From the NCBI GenBank assembly GCA_964242415.1, contig CAXTAT010000026.1:20334-84333 (forward strand): a stretch of 64,000 nt of DNA, read 5' to 3'. Positions 50,471 to 57,750 of the stretch are shown here, piece after piece (positions within the stretch are counted from its first letter, which is position 1; every line of letters begins with the position of its first letter). The position numbers were made by a program, and so were the translations under genes. This stretch comes from DASWOJ01 sp964242415. GTDB taxonomy: Bacteria > Pseudomonadota > Alphaproteobacteria > Acetobacterales > Acetobacteraceae. The notes under the pieces were generated by a model. It was not told the origin of the DNA, ran no database searches, and was given only the letters and a program-made list of their open reading frames with translations.

Positions 50471-51042
50471 TCCGCAAGATCGTCACCATTGTCGAAGAGA
50501 CGCACCGTGAAGGCGGGCAGGACATCCGCCCCGCCACCCGCAAGGCCGCCGCCATCGCCGTGGTGGACAACCCGTTCAGCGGCCGTCACGCCCCGGACTT
50601 GTCGGAACTGGTCGAGCTCGGCGCGCTGCTCGGCGACCTGCTGGGCCGCCGCGCCGTTGCTGCGCTGGATATCTCCGGCACAGCGATCCAGAGCTACGGC
50701 AAGGCCGCCATCGTCGGCGAGGACGGCGAGCTGGAGCACGCCGCCGCCATCCTGCATCCCAAGATGGGCGCCCCGCTGCGCAACACGGTGCAGCAGGGCG
50801 CCGCCCTGGTGCCCAGCGCTAAGAAGCGCGGCGGCATGGGCGCCTCGATCGATGTGCCGCTGGGGCACAAGGACGCTGCCTACGTCCGCAGCCACTTCGA
50901 CGCGATGGAGGTCCGCATCCCCGACGCTCCCCGGCGCGACGAGATCCTGGTCGCCGTGGTGGTGACCGACAGCGGGCGCCCGCTGCCCCGCGTCGGCGGG
51001 CTGACGGCGGACCAGGTGATCGGGCAGGATGGGCTGCGGTAA
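50467..51042 (+). CDS. DUF1185 (amino acid synthesis family) protein
   Basis: A 191-residue protein beginning MIRKIVTIVEETHREGG, with SGTAIQSYGKAAIVGEDGE, EHAAAILHPKMGAPLRNTV and VAVVVTDSGRPLPRVGG, the pattern of DUF1185. The name of the family comes from an old annotation; its reaction is not established. It is coupled to UPF0280 (ATGA overlap) and followed 13 bases later by a substrate-binding protein gene. I infer an accessory catabolic role, for example in handling a ring-opened product. Confidence 0.88.
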   Translation: MIRKIVTIVEETHREGGQDIRPATRKAAAIAVVDNPFSGRHAPDLSELVELGALLGDLLGRRAVAALDISGTAIQSYGKAAIVGEDGELEHAAAILHPKMGAPLRNTVQQGAALVPSAKKRGGMGASIDVPLGHKDAAYVRSHFDAMEVRIPDAPRRDEILVAVVVTDSGRPLPRVGGLTADQVIGQDGLR

Positions 51043-51055
51043 GGAGACGGTATCC

Positions 51056-52267
51056 ATGGCACCCACAAGACGGGGCATCCTGCTGGCCGGCGCCGGCACG
51101 CTGGCGATGCCGGCGATCCTGCGTGCGCAGTCCAGCACGCCGATCCGCATCGGCGAGATCAACAGCTACACCGGGCAGCCTGCCTTCACCTTGCCCTACC
51201 GCAACGGCTGGCAGCTTGCGCTGGAGCAGGTGAACGCCGCCGGGGGCGTGCTGGGGCGCAAGCTGGAGATCATCAGCCGCGACGACGCCGGGCGGCCGCA
51301 GGATGCCGTCCGCGTGGCCGGGGAACTGGTGTCGGACCAGCATGTGGACCTGCTGGCCGGCACCTTCCTGTCCAACGTCGGGCTGGCGGTCAGCGACTTC
51401 GCGCTGCAGAACAAGCGGGTGTTCGTCGGCGGGGAGCCGCTGACCGACGCGCTCGTGTGGGAGAAGGGCAACCGCTACACGTTCCGGCTGCGCCCCAGTA
51501 CTTACATGCAGGCCGCCATGCTGGTGGAGGATGCGGCGAAGCTGCCCGCCAAGCGGTGGGTGACGGTGGCGCCCAACTACGAGTACGGGCAGTCGGCGGT
51601 GCGGTGGTTCAAGCAGCTATTGCAGGCCAAGCGCCCGGACGTGGAGTTCGTAGGCGAGCAGTGGCCGGCGCTGGGGCGCATCGACGCCGGGGCGACGGTG
51701 CAGGCGCTGGCGCAGCCGAAGCCGGATGCTGTGTTCAATGTCGCGTTCGGGGCGGACCTGACCAACTTCGTCCGCCAGGGCAACACGCGGGGCCTGTTCG
51801 AGGGCCGGGGCGTGGCGTCGATGCTGACCGGGGAGCCGGAATACCTGGAGCCGCTGGGCGAGGAGACGCCGGAGGGGTGGATCGTCACCGGGTATCCGTG
51901 GAACAGCTTGGACACGCCGGCGCACAAGGCTTTTGCCGGGGCTTACCGCGCCAAGTTCGGCGAGGCGCCGAAGTGCGGGTCGGTGGTTGGGTATGCGCTG
52001 GTGAACTCCATCGTCGCCGGGCTGCTGCAGGCGGGCAGCACGGAGGGCGAGGCGCTGGCGGACGGGTTCCGCGGCGCGGCGTTCGATACGCCGTTTGGGC
52101 GGGCGGGGTTCCGCGCGCTGGACCATCAGGCGACGCTGGGCGCTTTCGTGGGGCGGCTGGCGCAGAAGGACGGGCGCGGGGTGATGACCGACTGGCGGTA
52201 CGTGGACGGCGCCGCGGCGCTGCCCAGCGACGCCGAGGTGCGGACGCTGCGCCCGGCTGCGGGTTGA
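51056..52267 (+). CDS. ABC transporter substrate-binding protein, branched-chain amino acid type
   Basis: A 403-residue periplasmic protein with two arginines at the N-terminus (MAPTRRGILLAGAGTLAMPA) and likely cleavage near ILRAQS; a Tat signal is possible. AAGGAG lies 9 bases upstream of the ATG. The core has the type I periplasmic binding fold: RIGEINSYTGQPAF, GWQLALEQVNAAGGVLGRKL, EIISRDDAGRPQDAVRVAGE and TFLSNVGLAVSDFA. It would capture the substrate for the permease encoded next. The context with a molybdenum hydroxylase suggests an aromatic or heterocyclic acid rather than an amino acid. Confidence 0.92.
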   Translation: MAPTRRGILLAGAGTLAMPAILRAQSSTPIRIGEINSYTGQPAFTLPYRNGWQLALEQVNAAGGVLGRKLEIISRDDAGRPQDAVRVAGELVSDQHVDLLAGTFLSNVGLAVSDFALQNKRVFVGGEPLTDALVWEKGNRYTFRLRPSTYMQAAMLVEDAAKLPAKRWVTVAPNYEYGQSAVRWFKQLLQAKRPDVEFVGEQWPALGRIDAGATVQALAQPKPDAVFNVAFGADLTNFVRQGNTRGLFEGRGVASMLTGEPEYLEPLGEETPEGWIVTGYPWNSLDTPAHKAFAGAYRAKFGEAPKCGSVVGYALVNSIVAGLLQAGSTEGEALADGFRGAAFDTPFGRAGFRALDHQATLGAFVGRLAQKDGRGVMTDWRYVDGAAALPSDAEVRTLRPAAG

Positions 52268-52271
52268 TGCT

Positions 52272-52411
52272 CCCTCTCCCTGCCGGAGAGGGCTGGGGTG
52301 AGGGAAGCCGCGAACGCTGCATCCTGCCCCAGGCAGCGCCTTCTGGCTTGCGGGGGGCTGGGACCGCCCTGCCCGCCTCCCTCACCCCGGCCCTCTCCCG
52401 GAGGGAGAGGA
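52272..52411. repeat. Palindromic element, copy 15, within the uptake operon
   Basis: Left arm 52272-52304 (loop CTGCCGG), right arm 52379-52410. It lies between the substrate-binding protein and the fused permease, and its end supplies purines (GAGAGGAAGAAGCGGG) ahead of the permease start. Confidence 0.9.
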
Positions 52412-52431
52412 AGAAGCGGGCGGTGGGCTGA

Positions 52432-54261
52432 TTGGACGTGCTGCCTACGCTGCTGACTGGGCTGTCGGGGGCGTCCTCGCTATTCCTGGTTGCGGCCGGG
52501 TTGACGGTGGTGTTCGGCGTGACCCGCGTGGTCAACTTCAGCCATGGCAGCCTGTGCATGTTGGGGGCCTACATCGGCTGGAGTGTACTCACCCGGCTGC
52601 CGCGCGATCCGCTGTCGTTTACCGCCGGGGTCCTCGCCACTGCGCTGGCCGTCGGCGCGGTCGGCGTGGTGATCGAGGTCCTGCTGCTGCGCCGCATCTA
52701 TCGTGCGCCGGAGCTGTTCCAGTTGCTTGCCACCTTCGGCGTGGTGCTGATGGTGCAGGATGCCGTGCTGCGCGGCTGGGGGCCGAACGACCTCAGCCTG
52801 CCCCGCGCGCCCTGGCTGCGCGGTGCCGTTGCGGTCGGGGACACCCGGTTCCCGCTGTATGACCTGGTGCTGATCGGCGTCGGCCCGCTCGTGCTGGGGC
52901 TGCTGTGGCTGCTGTTCAACCGCACGCGCTGGGGCACGCTGGTGCGGGCGGCGACGCTGGACCGCGAGATGGTGGCGGCACTGGGGGTCGATCAGCGGTG
53001 GCTGTTCACCGGGGTGTTCGCGCTCGGGGCGGCGCTGGCCGGGCTGGGCGGGGCGCTGGGGCTGCCGTCGGCGTCGGCCAACCCTGGCATCGACCTGGCC
53101 GCCATCACCGACGCCTTCGTGGTGGTGGTGGTGGGCGGGCTGGGCAGCTTGACCGGGGCATACTTGGCGGCATTGCTGATCGCCGTGCTGCAGGCGTTCG
53201 GCGTGGCGGTGCTGCCACAGGCGACGCTGGTGCTGGTGTTCCTGGTGATGGCCGCCGTGCTGGTGATCCGCCCGAACGGGCTGCTGGGCCGCGCTGCGAC
53301 GGAGACGCGGGCGGCGCCGAGCCTGGCCGGGGTCATCCGCCCGGCTCCGGTTGCCTTGCGCGCCTTGGGTGCGGTTGCCTTGCTGCTGGCGCTGGCGGCG
53401 CCGGTGCTGGCCGGCCCCTACGTGCTGTCGGTGCTGACGGAGGCGCTGGTCGCCATCCTGTTTGCCGCCAGCCTGCACTTCATGATGGGGCCGGGCGGGA
53501 TGCCCAGCTTCGGCCATGCGGCCTGGTTCGGCATCGGCGCCTACGCGGCGGCGCTGCTGGCGCGGGACCTGCACGCGCCGATGGGGCTGGGGATGCTGGC
53601 CGCGCCGGTGCTGGCGGGGGTGGCGGCGGCGGCGTTCGGCGGGTTCGTCGTGCGGCTGTCGGGGGTGTACCTGGCGATGCTGACCCTGGCCTTCGCGCAG
53701 ATCGTCTGGGCGGTGGCGTTCCAGTCGGTCGATTGGACGGGCGGCGACAACGGCATCCTGGGCGTGTGGCCGGCGCTGGGGCCGGCGGGGTTCTATTGGC
53801 TGGCGCTGGCGCTGTGCCTGGGCGGGACGCTGCTGCTGCGCCGGGTGATCTATGCGCCGCTGGGCTACGCCGTGCGCGGCACACGGGATAGCGCGCTGCG
53901 GGCCGAGGCGATCGGGCTGCCGACCGGGCGGCTGCGGCTGGTGGCGTTCACCTTGGCTGGCGCGGCGGCGGGGCTGGCAGGCGGGGTGTATGCCTATGCC
54001 AAGGGTGGGGTGTTCCCGACCTACATCAGCATACCGCGCTCGGTCGATGCGCTGCTGATGGTGCTGCTGGGCGGGGTGCAGACGGTGGCTGGGCCGGTGG
54101 TGGGGGCGCTGGCCTATACCGGGCTGTATGACGCCCTGCTGCGCGCGACTGATTTGTGGCGGCTGGTGCTGGGGGCGTCGATCATCCTGCTGGTACTGGC
54201 GTTTCCCGAGGGCATCGCCGGGGCGGCGCAGCGCTTGTGGCTGCGGGTCCGGCCTGCATGA
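52432..54261 (+). CDS. Fused LivH-LivM permease of a branched-chain-type ABC transporter
   Basis: A 609-residue protein. Residues about 1-285 are LivH-like (GLTVVFGVTRVVNFSHGSLC, NPGIDLAAITDAFVVVVVGG, SLTGAYLAALLIAVLQAFG), and residues 300-609 are LivM-like (SLHFMMGPGGMPSFGHAAWF, GIGAYAAALLARD, IYAPLGYAVRGTRDSALRAE, VLLGGVQTVAGPVVGALAY). The start is a TTG at 52432 (GTG 52438 is an alternative). The single chain would form the channel with the two ATPases encoded next. The gap to the next gene is 24 bases. Confidence 0.92.
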   Translation: MDVLPTLLTGLSGASSLFLVAAGLTVVFGVTRVVNFSHGSLCMLGAYIGWSVLTRLPRDPLSFTAGVLATALAVGAVGVVIEVLLLRRIYRAPELFQLLATFGVVLMVQDAVLRGWGPNDLSLPRAPWLRGAVAVGDTRFPLYDLVLIGVGPLVLGLLWLLFNRTRWGTLVRAATLDREMVAALGVDQRWLFTGVFALGAALAGLGGALGLPSASANPGIDLAAITDAFVVVVVGGLGSLTGAYLAALLIAVLQAFGVAVLPQATLVLVFLVMAAVLVIRPNGLLGRAATETRAAPSLAGVIRPAPVALRALGAVALLLALAAPVLAGPYVLSVLTEALVAILFAASLHFMMGPGGMPSFGHAAWFGIGAYAAALLARDLHAPMGLGMLAAPVLAGVAAAAFGGFVVRLSGVYLAMLTLAFAQIVWAVAFQSVDWTGGDNGILGVWPALGPAGFYWLALALCLGGTLLLRRVIYAPLGYAVRGTRDSALRAEAIGLPTGRLRLVAFTLAGAAAGLAGGVYAYAKGGVFPTYISIPRSVDALLMVLLGGVQTVAGPVVGALAYTGLYDALLRATDLWRLVLGASIILLVLAFPEGIAGAAQRLWLRVRPA

Positions 54262-54285
54262 CCAGCTTGGCATGACCAACCCGGC

Positions 54286-55035
54286 ATGACGGTGCTGGCC
54301 GTCGAGGGGCTGTCGAAGTCGTTCGGCGGCCAGCCCGCCGTGACGGGGGTGTCGTTCACCGTCGCCGCCGGGGAGATGCTGGCGCTAATCGGCCCGAACG
54401 GCGCGGGCAAGAGCACGACGTTCAACATGGTCGGCGGCCAGCTTCGTCCCAGTTCCGGGACCGTCCGGCTGGGTGGCCAGGCCATCACCGGCCTGCGCCC
54501 GCGCGCCATCTGGCGGCGGGGCGTCGGCCGCACGTTCCAGGTCACGGCCACCTTCGCGTCAATGACGGTGCGGGAGAACGTGCAGATGGCGCTGCTGTCG
54601 GCGGCGGGCGGCATCCTGGACGCCTGGCGGCCCGCGACCCGGCGCATGGTCCCGGAGGCCGACGCCCTGCTGGCCCAGGTCGGGTTGGCGGACCAGCGGG
54701 ACCGCGGGGCCGGCGTGCTGGCCTATGGCGACCTGAAGCGCCTGGAGCTGGCGGTGGCGCTCGCCGGGCAGCCCCGCCTGCTGCTGATGGACGAGCCGAC
54801 CGCCGGCATGGCCCCCGCCGAGCGCACCGGCCTGATGGCGCTGACCCGGCGGCTGGCGACCGAGCGCGGCCTGGCGGTGCTGTTCACCGAGCACGACATG
54901 GACGTGGTGTTCGGCACGGCCGACCGCATCCTGGTGCTGAGCCGCGGCACCGTGATCGCCGAGGGCCTGCCCGCCGCCATCCGCGCCGACGCCCGGGTGC
55001 AGGAGGTTTACCTCGGCGTTGGCGGCGGTCACTGA
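54286..55035 (+). CDS. Branched-chain-type ABC transporter ATPase (LivG-like)
   Basis: A 249-residue ATPase: Walker A ALIGPNGAGKSTTFNMVGGQ, a GVGRTFQVTATFASMTVREN Q-loop region, signature LAYGDLKRLELAVALAGQ (the usual form in LivG), Walker B LLLMDEPTAGMAPAERTGLM, and H-loop LFTEHDMDVVFG. It pairs with LivF in the transporter. Its stop overlaps the LivF start by one base (TGATG), implying coupled translation. Confidence 0.94.
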   Translation: MTVLAVEGLSKSFGGQPAVTGVSFTVAAGEMLALIGPNGAGKSTTFNMVGGQLRPSSGTVRLGGQAITGLRPRAIWRRGVGRTFQVTATFASMTVRENVQMALLSAAGGILDAWRPATRRMVPEADALLAQVGLADQRDRGAGVLAYGDLKRLELAVALAGQPRLLLMDEPTAGMAPAERTGLMALTRRLATERGLAVLFTEHDMDVVFGTADRILVLSRGTVIAEGLPAAIRADARVQEVYLGVGGGH

Positions 55036-55748
55036 TGCCGCCGCCGATGCTGCGCGTCGAGGGTTTGGACGCCTTCTATGGCCGTGCGCAGGTCCTGCGC
55101 GGCGTGTCGTTCGATGTGGCGCCGGGTGAGGTACTGGCGATGCTGGGCCGCAACGGCGCCGGCAAGAGCACCACCCTGAAGGCGCTGATCGGCGTCGTGC
55201 GCCCCGCCGCCGGCAGCATCCGCCTGGCTGGGCAGGAGGTCGCGGGATGGGAGCCGCACCGCATTGCCCGCGCCGGGCTGGGATGGGTGCCGGAGGACCG
55301 CCGGGTGTTCGCCGACCTGACGGTGATGGAGAACCTGGCCGTTGGCCGCCAGCCGCCCCGGCCTGGCGCCGCCCCCTGGACGCCCGAGCGGCTGTTCGCC
55401 CTGTTCCCCAACCTGGGCCGGATGCGCGACCGCCCCGGCGCCCGCATGAGCGGCGGCGAGCAGCAGATGCTGACCATCGCCCGCACGCTGATGGGCAATC
55501 CTCGCCTGATCCTGCTGGACGAGCCTGGCGAGGGCTTGGCCCCCGTGATCGTCGAGCAGGTGGCCGCCGCGATCCTGGCCCTGAGGGCGGAGGGCGTGAC
55601 GGTGCTGGTGGCCGAGCAGAACCTGCGCTTCGCCGCCGGTGTGGCGGACCGCGCCGTGGTGGTGGAGGGCGGGCGCATCGCCTGGACCGGCACGATGGCC
55701 GCGCTGCTGGCGGACGATGCGGCGCGGGCGGCCTACCTGGCGGTTTAG
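55035..55748 (+). CDS. Branched-chain-type ABC transporter ATPase (LivF-like)
   Basis: A 237-residue ATPase with Walker A AMLGRNGAGKSTTLKALIGV, the LivF hallmark GLGWVPEDRRVFADLTVMEN, signature MSGGEQQMLTIARTLMGNPR, Walker B LILLDEPGEGLAPVIVEQV, and H-loop VAEQNLRFAAGV. Last gene of the plus-strand locus that began at 44196; a palindromic element follows 9 bases after the stop. Confidence 0.94.
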   Translation: MPPPMLRVEGLDAFYGRAQVLRGVSFDVAPGEVLAMLGRNGAGKSTTLKALIGVVRPAAGSIRLAGQEVAGWEPHRIARAGLGWVPEDRRVFADLTVMENLAVGRQPPRPGAAPWTPERLFALFPNLGRMRDRPGARMSGGEQQMLTIARTLMGNPRLILLDEPGEGLAPVIVEQVAAAILALRAEGVTVLVAEQNLRFAAGVADRAVVVEGGRIAWTGTMAALLADDAARAAYLAV

Positions 55749-55757
55749 CTGGCTGCT

Positions 55758-55924
55758 CCCTCTCCCCCTTCGGGAGAGGGCCGGAGTGAGGGAGTCTTGC
55801 CGCACGCACCCATGCTCAGCATCGGGAGCGAGTGCTTGCTTATGTCGGCATGGTTGGTTCTGGCGGACAGACCCCCTCACCCCGGCCTTGGTCCGTTTCA
55901 CGGCCCAAGCCCGGAGGGAGAGGG
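55758..55924. repeat. Palindromic element, copy 16, variant with an extra hairpin
   Basis: Left arm 55758-55792 and elongated right arm 55874-55924. The inserted stem-loop CTTGGTCCGTTTCACGG and CCCAAGCC is the same type as in copy 14, with a different loop. It lies between the convergent livF and fumarylacetoacetase genes. Confidence 0.88.
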
Positions 55925-55937
55925 AGAAGCAGCTAGG

Positions 55938-57227
55938 CTATGCGGCGGGGATTACTACGCCGCGGCACTCGCCGAAGCCGATCGGCGCCGCGCCCTCCCG
56001 CACCGCGCGCGCGCGCAGCAGCACCTCGTCGCCGTCCTCCAGGAACCGCCGCTCCTCGCCGCTTGGCAAGGTGATCGGCGCGCGGCCGCCCTGGGTGATC
56101 TCCAGCAGCGACCCGCAGCCGTCCGTGCCCGCCGTGCTGATGGTGCCGGTGCCGAACAGGTCGCCGGGGTTCAGGTTGCAGCCGCCGCCCGTGTGGTGCG
56201 CCACCATCTGCGCCGGGGTCCAATACAGCGCCAGCGACGAGCCGACCGACAGGCGGTGCGGCGCCAGGCCGTGCTGCTTCATCCCCCGAGTGGTCAGCAG
56301 CACCTCAAGCTGCAGGTCCAGGGCGCCCGATGCCTGGTCCGCCGCGTCATGCAGGTACGGCAGCGGCTGCGGATCGCCGGCCGGACGCGGCGGCTGCGGC
56401 GCGCGGAACGGGGCGAGCGCCTCCGGCGTCACGATCCAGGCGCTGATGGTGGTCTGGAAGCTCTTGGCCAGGAACGGGCCGAGCGGCTGGGCCTCCCAGC
56501 CCTGAATGTCCCGCGCCGACCAGTCGTTCAGCAGGCAGAACCCGGCGATGTGCCCCGCCGCCTCGGTGATGGGGATGCCCGTGCCCAGCGCGTTGCCGGG
56601 GCCGATCCAGACCCCCAGCTCCAGCTCGTAGTCCAGGTTGCGGCTCGGGCCGTAGGCGGGTTCGGCGGCGGCGGCCGGCTTGCGCTGCCCGCGGGGGCGG
56701 CGGACTTCCCCGGACGGGCGAAGGCTGCTGGCGCGGCCGTGATAGGCGATGGGGAGCCACTTGTAGTTGGACGGCAGCGGCGCGTCCGGGCGCAGCAGGC
56801 GGCCGACGTTCTCGGCATGGTGGATGCCGGCGTAGAAATCCGTGTAGTCACCGACATGAGCGGGCAAGTACATCATGCAGTCGGCGGCGCGGTGCAGCAG
56901 GTGCGGGCGCTCGTCCGACCCCTCCTGCAGCAAGGCGCTGACGGCGTCGCGCAGCGCCTGCCGGGGGCCGGCGCCCAGGGCCAGCAGGGGGTTCAGGGTG
57001 GGGCCGATGCAGGCATGGGCGGCGGCCTGCGCCTCCTCGTCCAGCAGCCCGGCCCCGTGCAGCGCGCGCAGGTCCAGGATCATGTCGCCGATGGCGATGC
57101 CGCCGCGCGGGGCGCCCGCCAAGGGGCCGAACACGCCCAACGGCAGGTTCTGGATCGGGAAGTCCGAGTGGCCGTTGGCGCTGGCGACCCAGCTTTGCAG
57201 GCTGGGATCGTGGGTGTGATCGATCAT
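55938..57227 (-). CDS. fahA: Fumarylacetoacetase
   Basis: A 429-residue enzyme, standard length for FAH. It would hydrolyse fumarylacetoacetate to fumarate and acetoacetate, the last step of tyrosine/homogentisate breakdown. N-terminal SH3-like domain (FPIQNLPLGVFGPLAG), then metal and substrate residues in DYTDFYAGIHHAENVGRLLR, PIAYHGRASSLRPSG, ELELGVWIGPGNALG, LNDWSARDIQGWEAQPLGPF and GCNLNPGDLFGTGTIS. The ATG at 57227 (MIDHTHDPSL) is chosen; a TTG at 57251 is possible. A hydroxylase, a DUF2783 gene and an MBL-fold gene lie upstream on the same strand. Confidence 0.94.
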   Translation of the reverse strand: MIDHTHDPSLQSWVASANGHSDFPIQNLPLGVFGPLAGAPRGGIAIGDMILDLRALHGAGLLDEEAQAAAHACIGPTLNPLLALGAGPRQALRDAVSALLQEGSDERPHLLHRAADCMMYLPAHVGDYTDFYAGIHHAENVGRLLRPDAPLPSNYKWLPIAYHGRASSLRPSGEVRRPRGQRKPAAAAEPAYGPSRNLDYELELGVWIGPGNALGTGIPITEAAGHIAGFCLLNDWSARDIQGWEAQPLGPFLAKSFQTTISAWIVTPEALAPFRAPQPPRPAGDPQPLPYLHDAADQASGALDLQLEVLLTTRGMKQHGLAPHRLSVGSSLALYWTPAQMVAHHTGGGCNLNPGDLFGTGTISTAGTDGCGSLLEITQGGRAPITLPSGEERRFLEDGDEVLLRARAVREGAAPIGFGECRGVVIPAA

Positions 57228-57336
57228 CGGGTCATGGCCTTGCAGGGTCAAAACGCTTCTGTAGGCCCAGCGGCACCGCCCGGGAAGCGGCGGCTGGGAT
57301 CAGGCTGATGCCTATGGCCTGAGCGGGCTTCCTGCT

Positions 57337-57494
57337 CCCTCTCCCCGCTTCGGGAGAGGGCTGGGGTGAGGGGGCCTTGCGGAGCGATCAGCCGGGCATG
57401 GGCAGCCCCGTTCTACGAGCGCGCGGCATCCAGGCAGCGGAGCAGGCGAGCAAGACCCCCCTCACCCCGGCCCTCTCCCGAAGCGGGGAGAGGG
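57337..57494. repeat. Palindromic element, copy 17 (subtype B)
   Basis: Left arm 57337-57373 and right arm 57458-57494, both with the GCTTCGGG loop type. A worn outer-end motif (GATGCCTATGGCCTGAGCGG) is at 57307-57326. It fills most of the 322-base stretch 57228-57549 between fahA and the DUF2783 gene, which are otherwise in operon-like order. Confidence 0.9.
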
Positions 57495-57549
57495 GGAAGG
57501 GGCGGGTCGGATGGGGGGGTGCGATCCCGCTGTTTCGGGCGGGAGGCGT

Positions 57550-57750
57550 TCATGCGGGCCGCTCCGACTCTTGGGCGACGCGGATCGCCTCGAATATCAC
57601 TGCGGCGTCGCCGATGTGGTTGGCCAGCAGCAGCACCAGCATGGCGTCCAGCCGCCGGGATGCGGCCGGGTCCAATCCGTCATGCGCCGCCAGCAGCGCC
57701 GCGAACAGCCCGTCTGGATCGGACAGCCGCGGCGACAGGTCGAGCGGCAT
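57550..57750 (-). CDS. DUF2783 small protein
   Basis: A 66-residue protein (MPLDLSPRLSDPDGLFAALL ... LLLANHIGDAAVIFEAIRVA). It matches the small DUF2783 family, whose genes I recall lying next to FAD-dependent aromatic hydroxylase genes. Its ATG shares one base with the stop of the hydroxylase gene (TGATG), a strong sign of translational coupling. The function is unknown; a small subunit or chaperone for the hydroxylase is possible. Confidence 0.82.
   Translation of the reverse strand: MPLDLSPRLSDPDGLFAALLAAHDGLDPAASRRLDAMLVLLLANHIGDAAVIFEAIRVAQESERPA

Noticed and set aside
21008..57494. Reading each element hairpin as an ordinary intrinsic terminator
   Set aside because: No T run follows the stems, copies lie within operons as well as at gene ends, and the arms are paired into a larger inverted unit, so a mobile repeat explains them better. 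A terminator effect is still possible.
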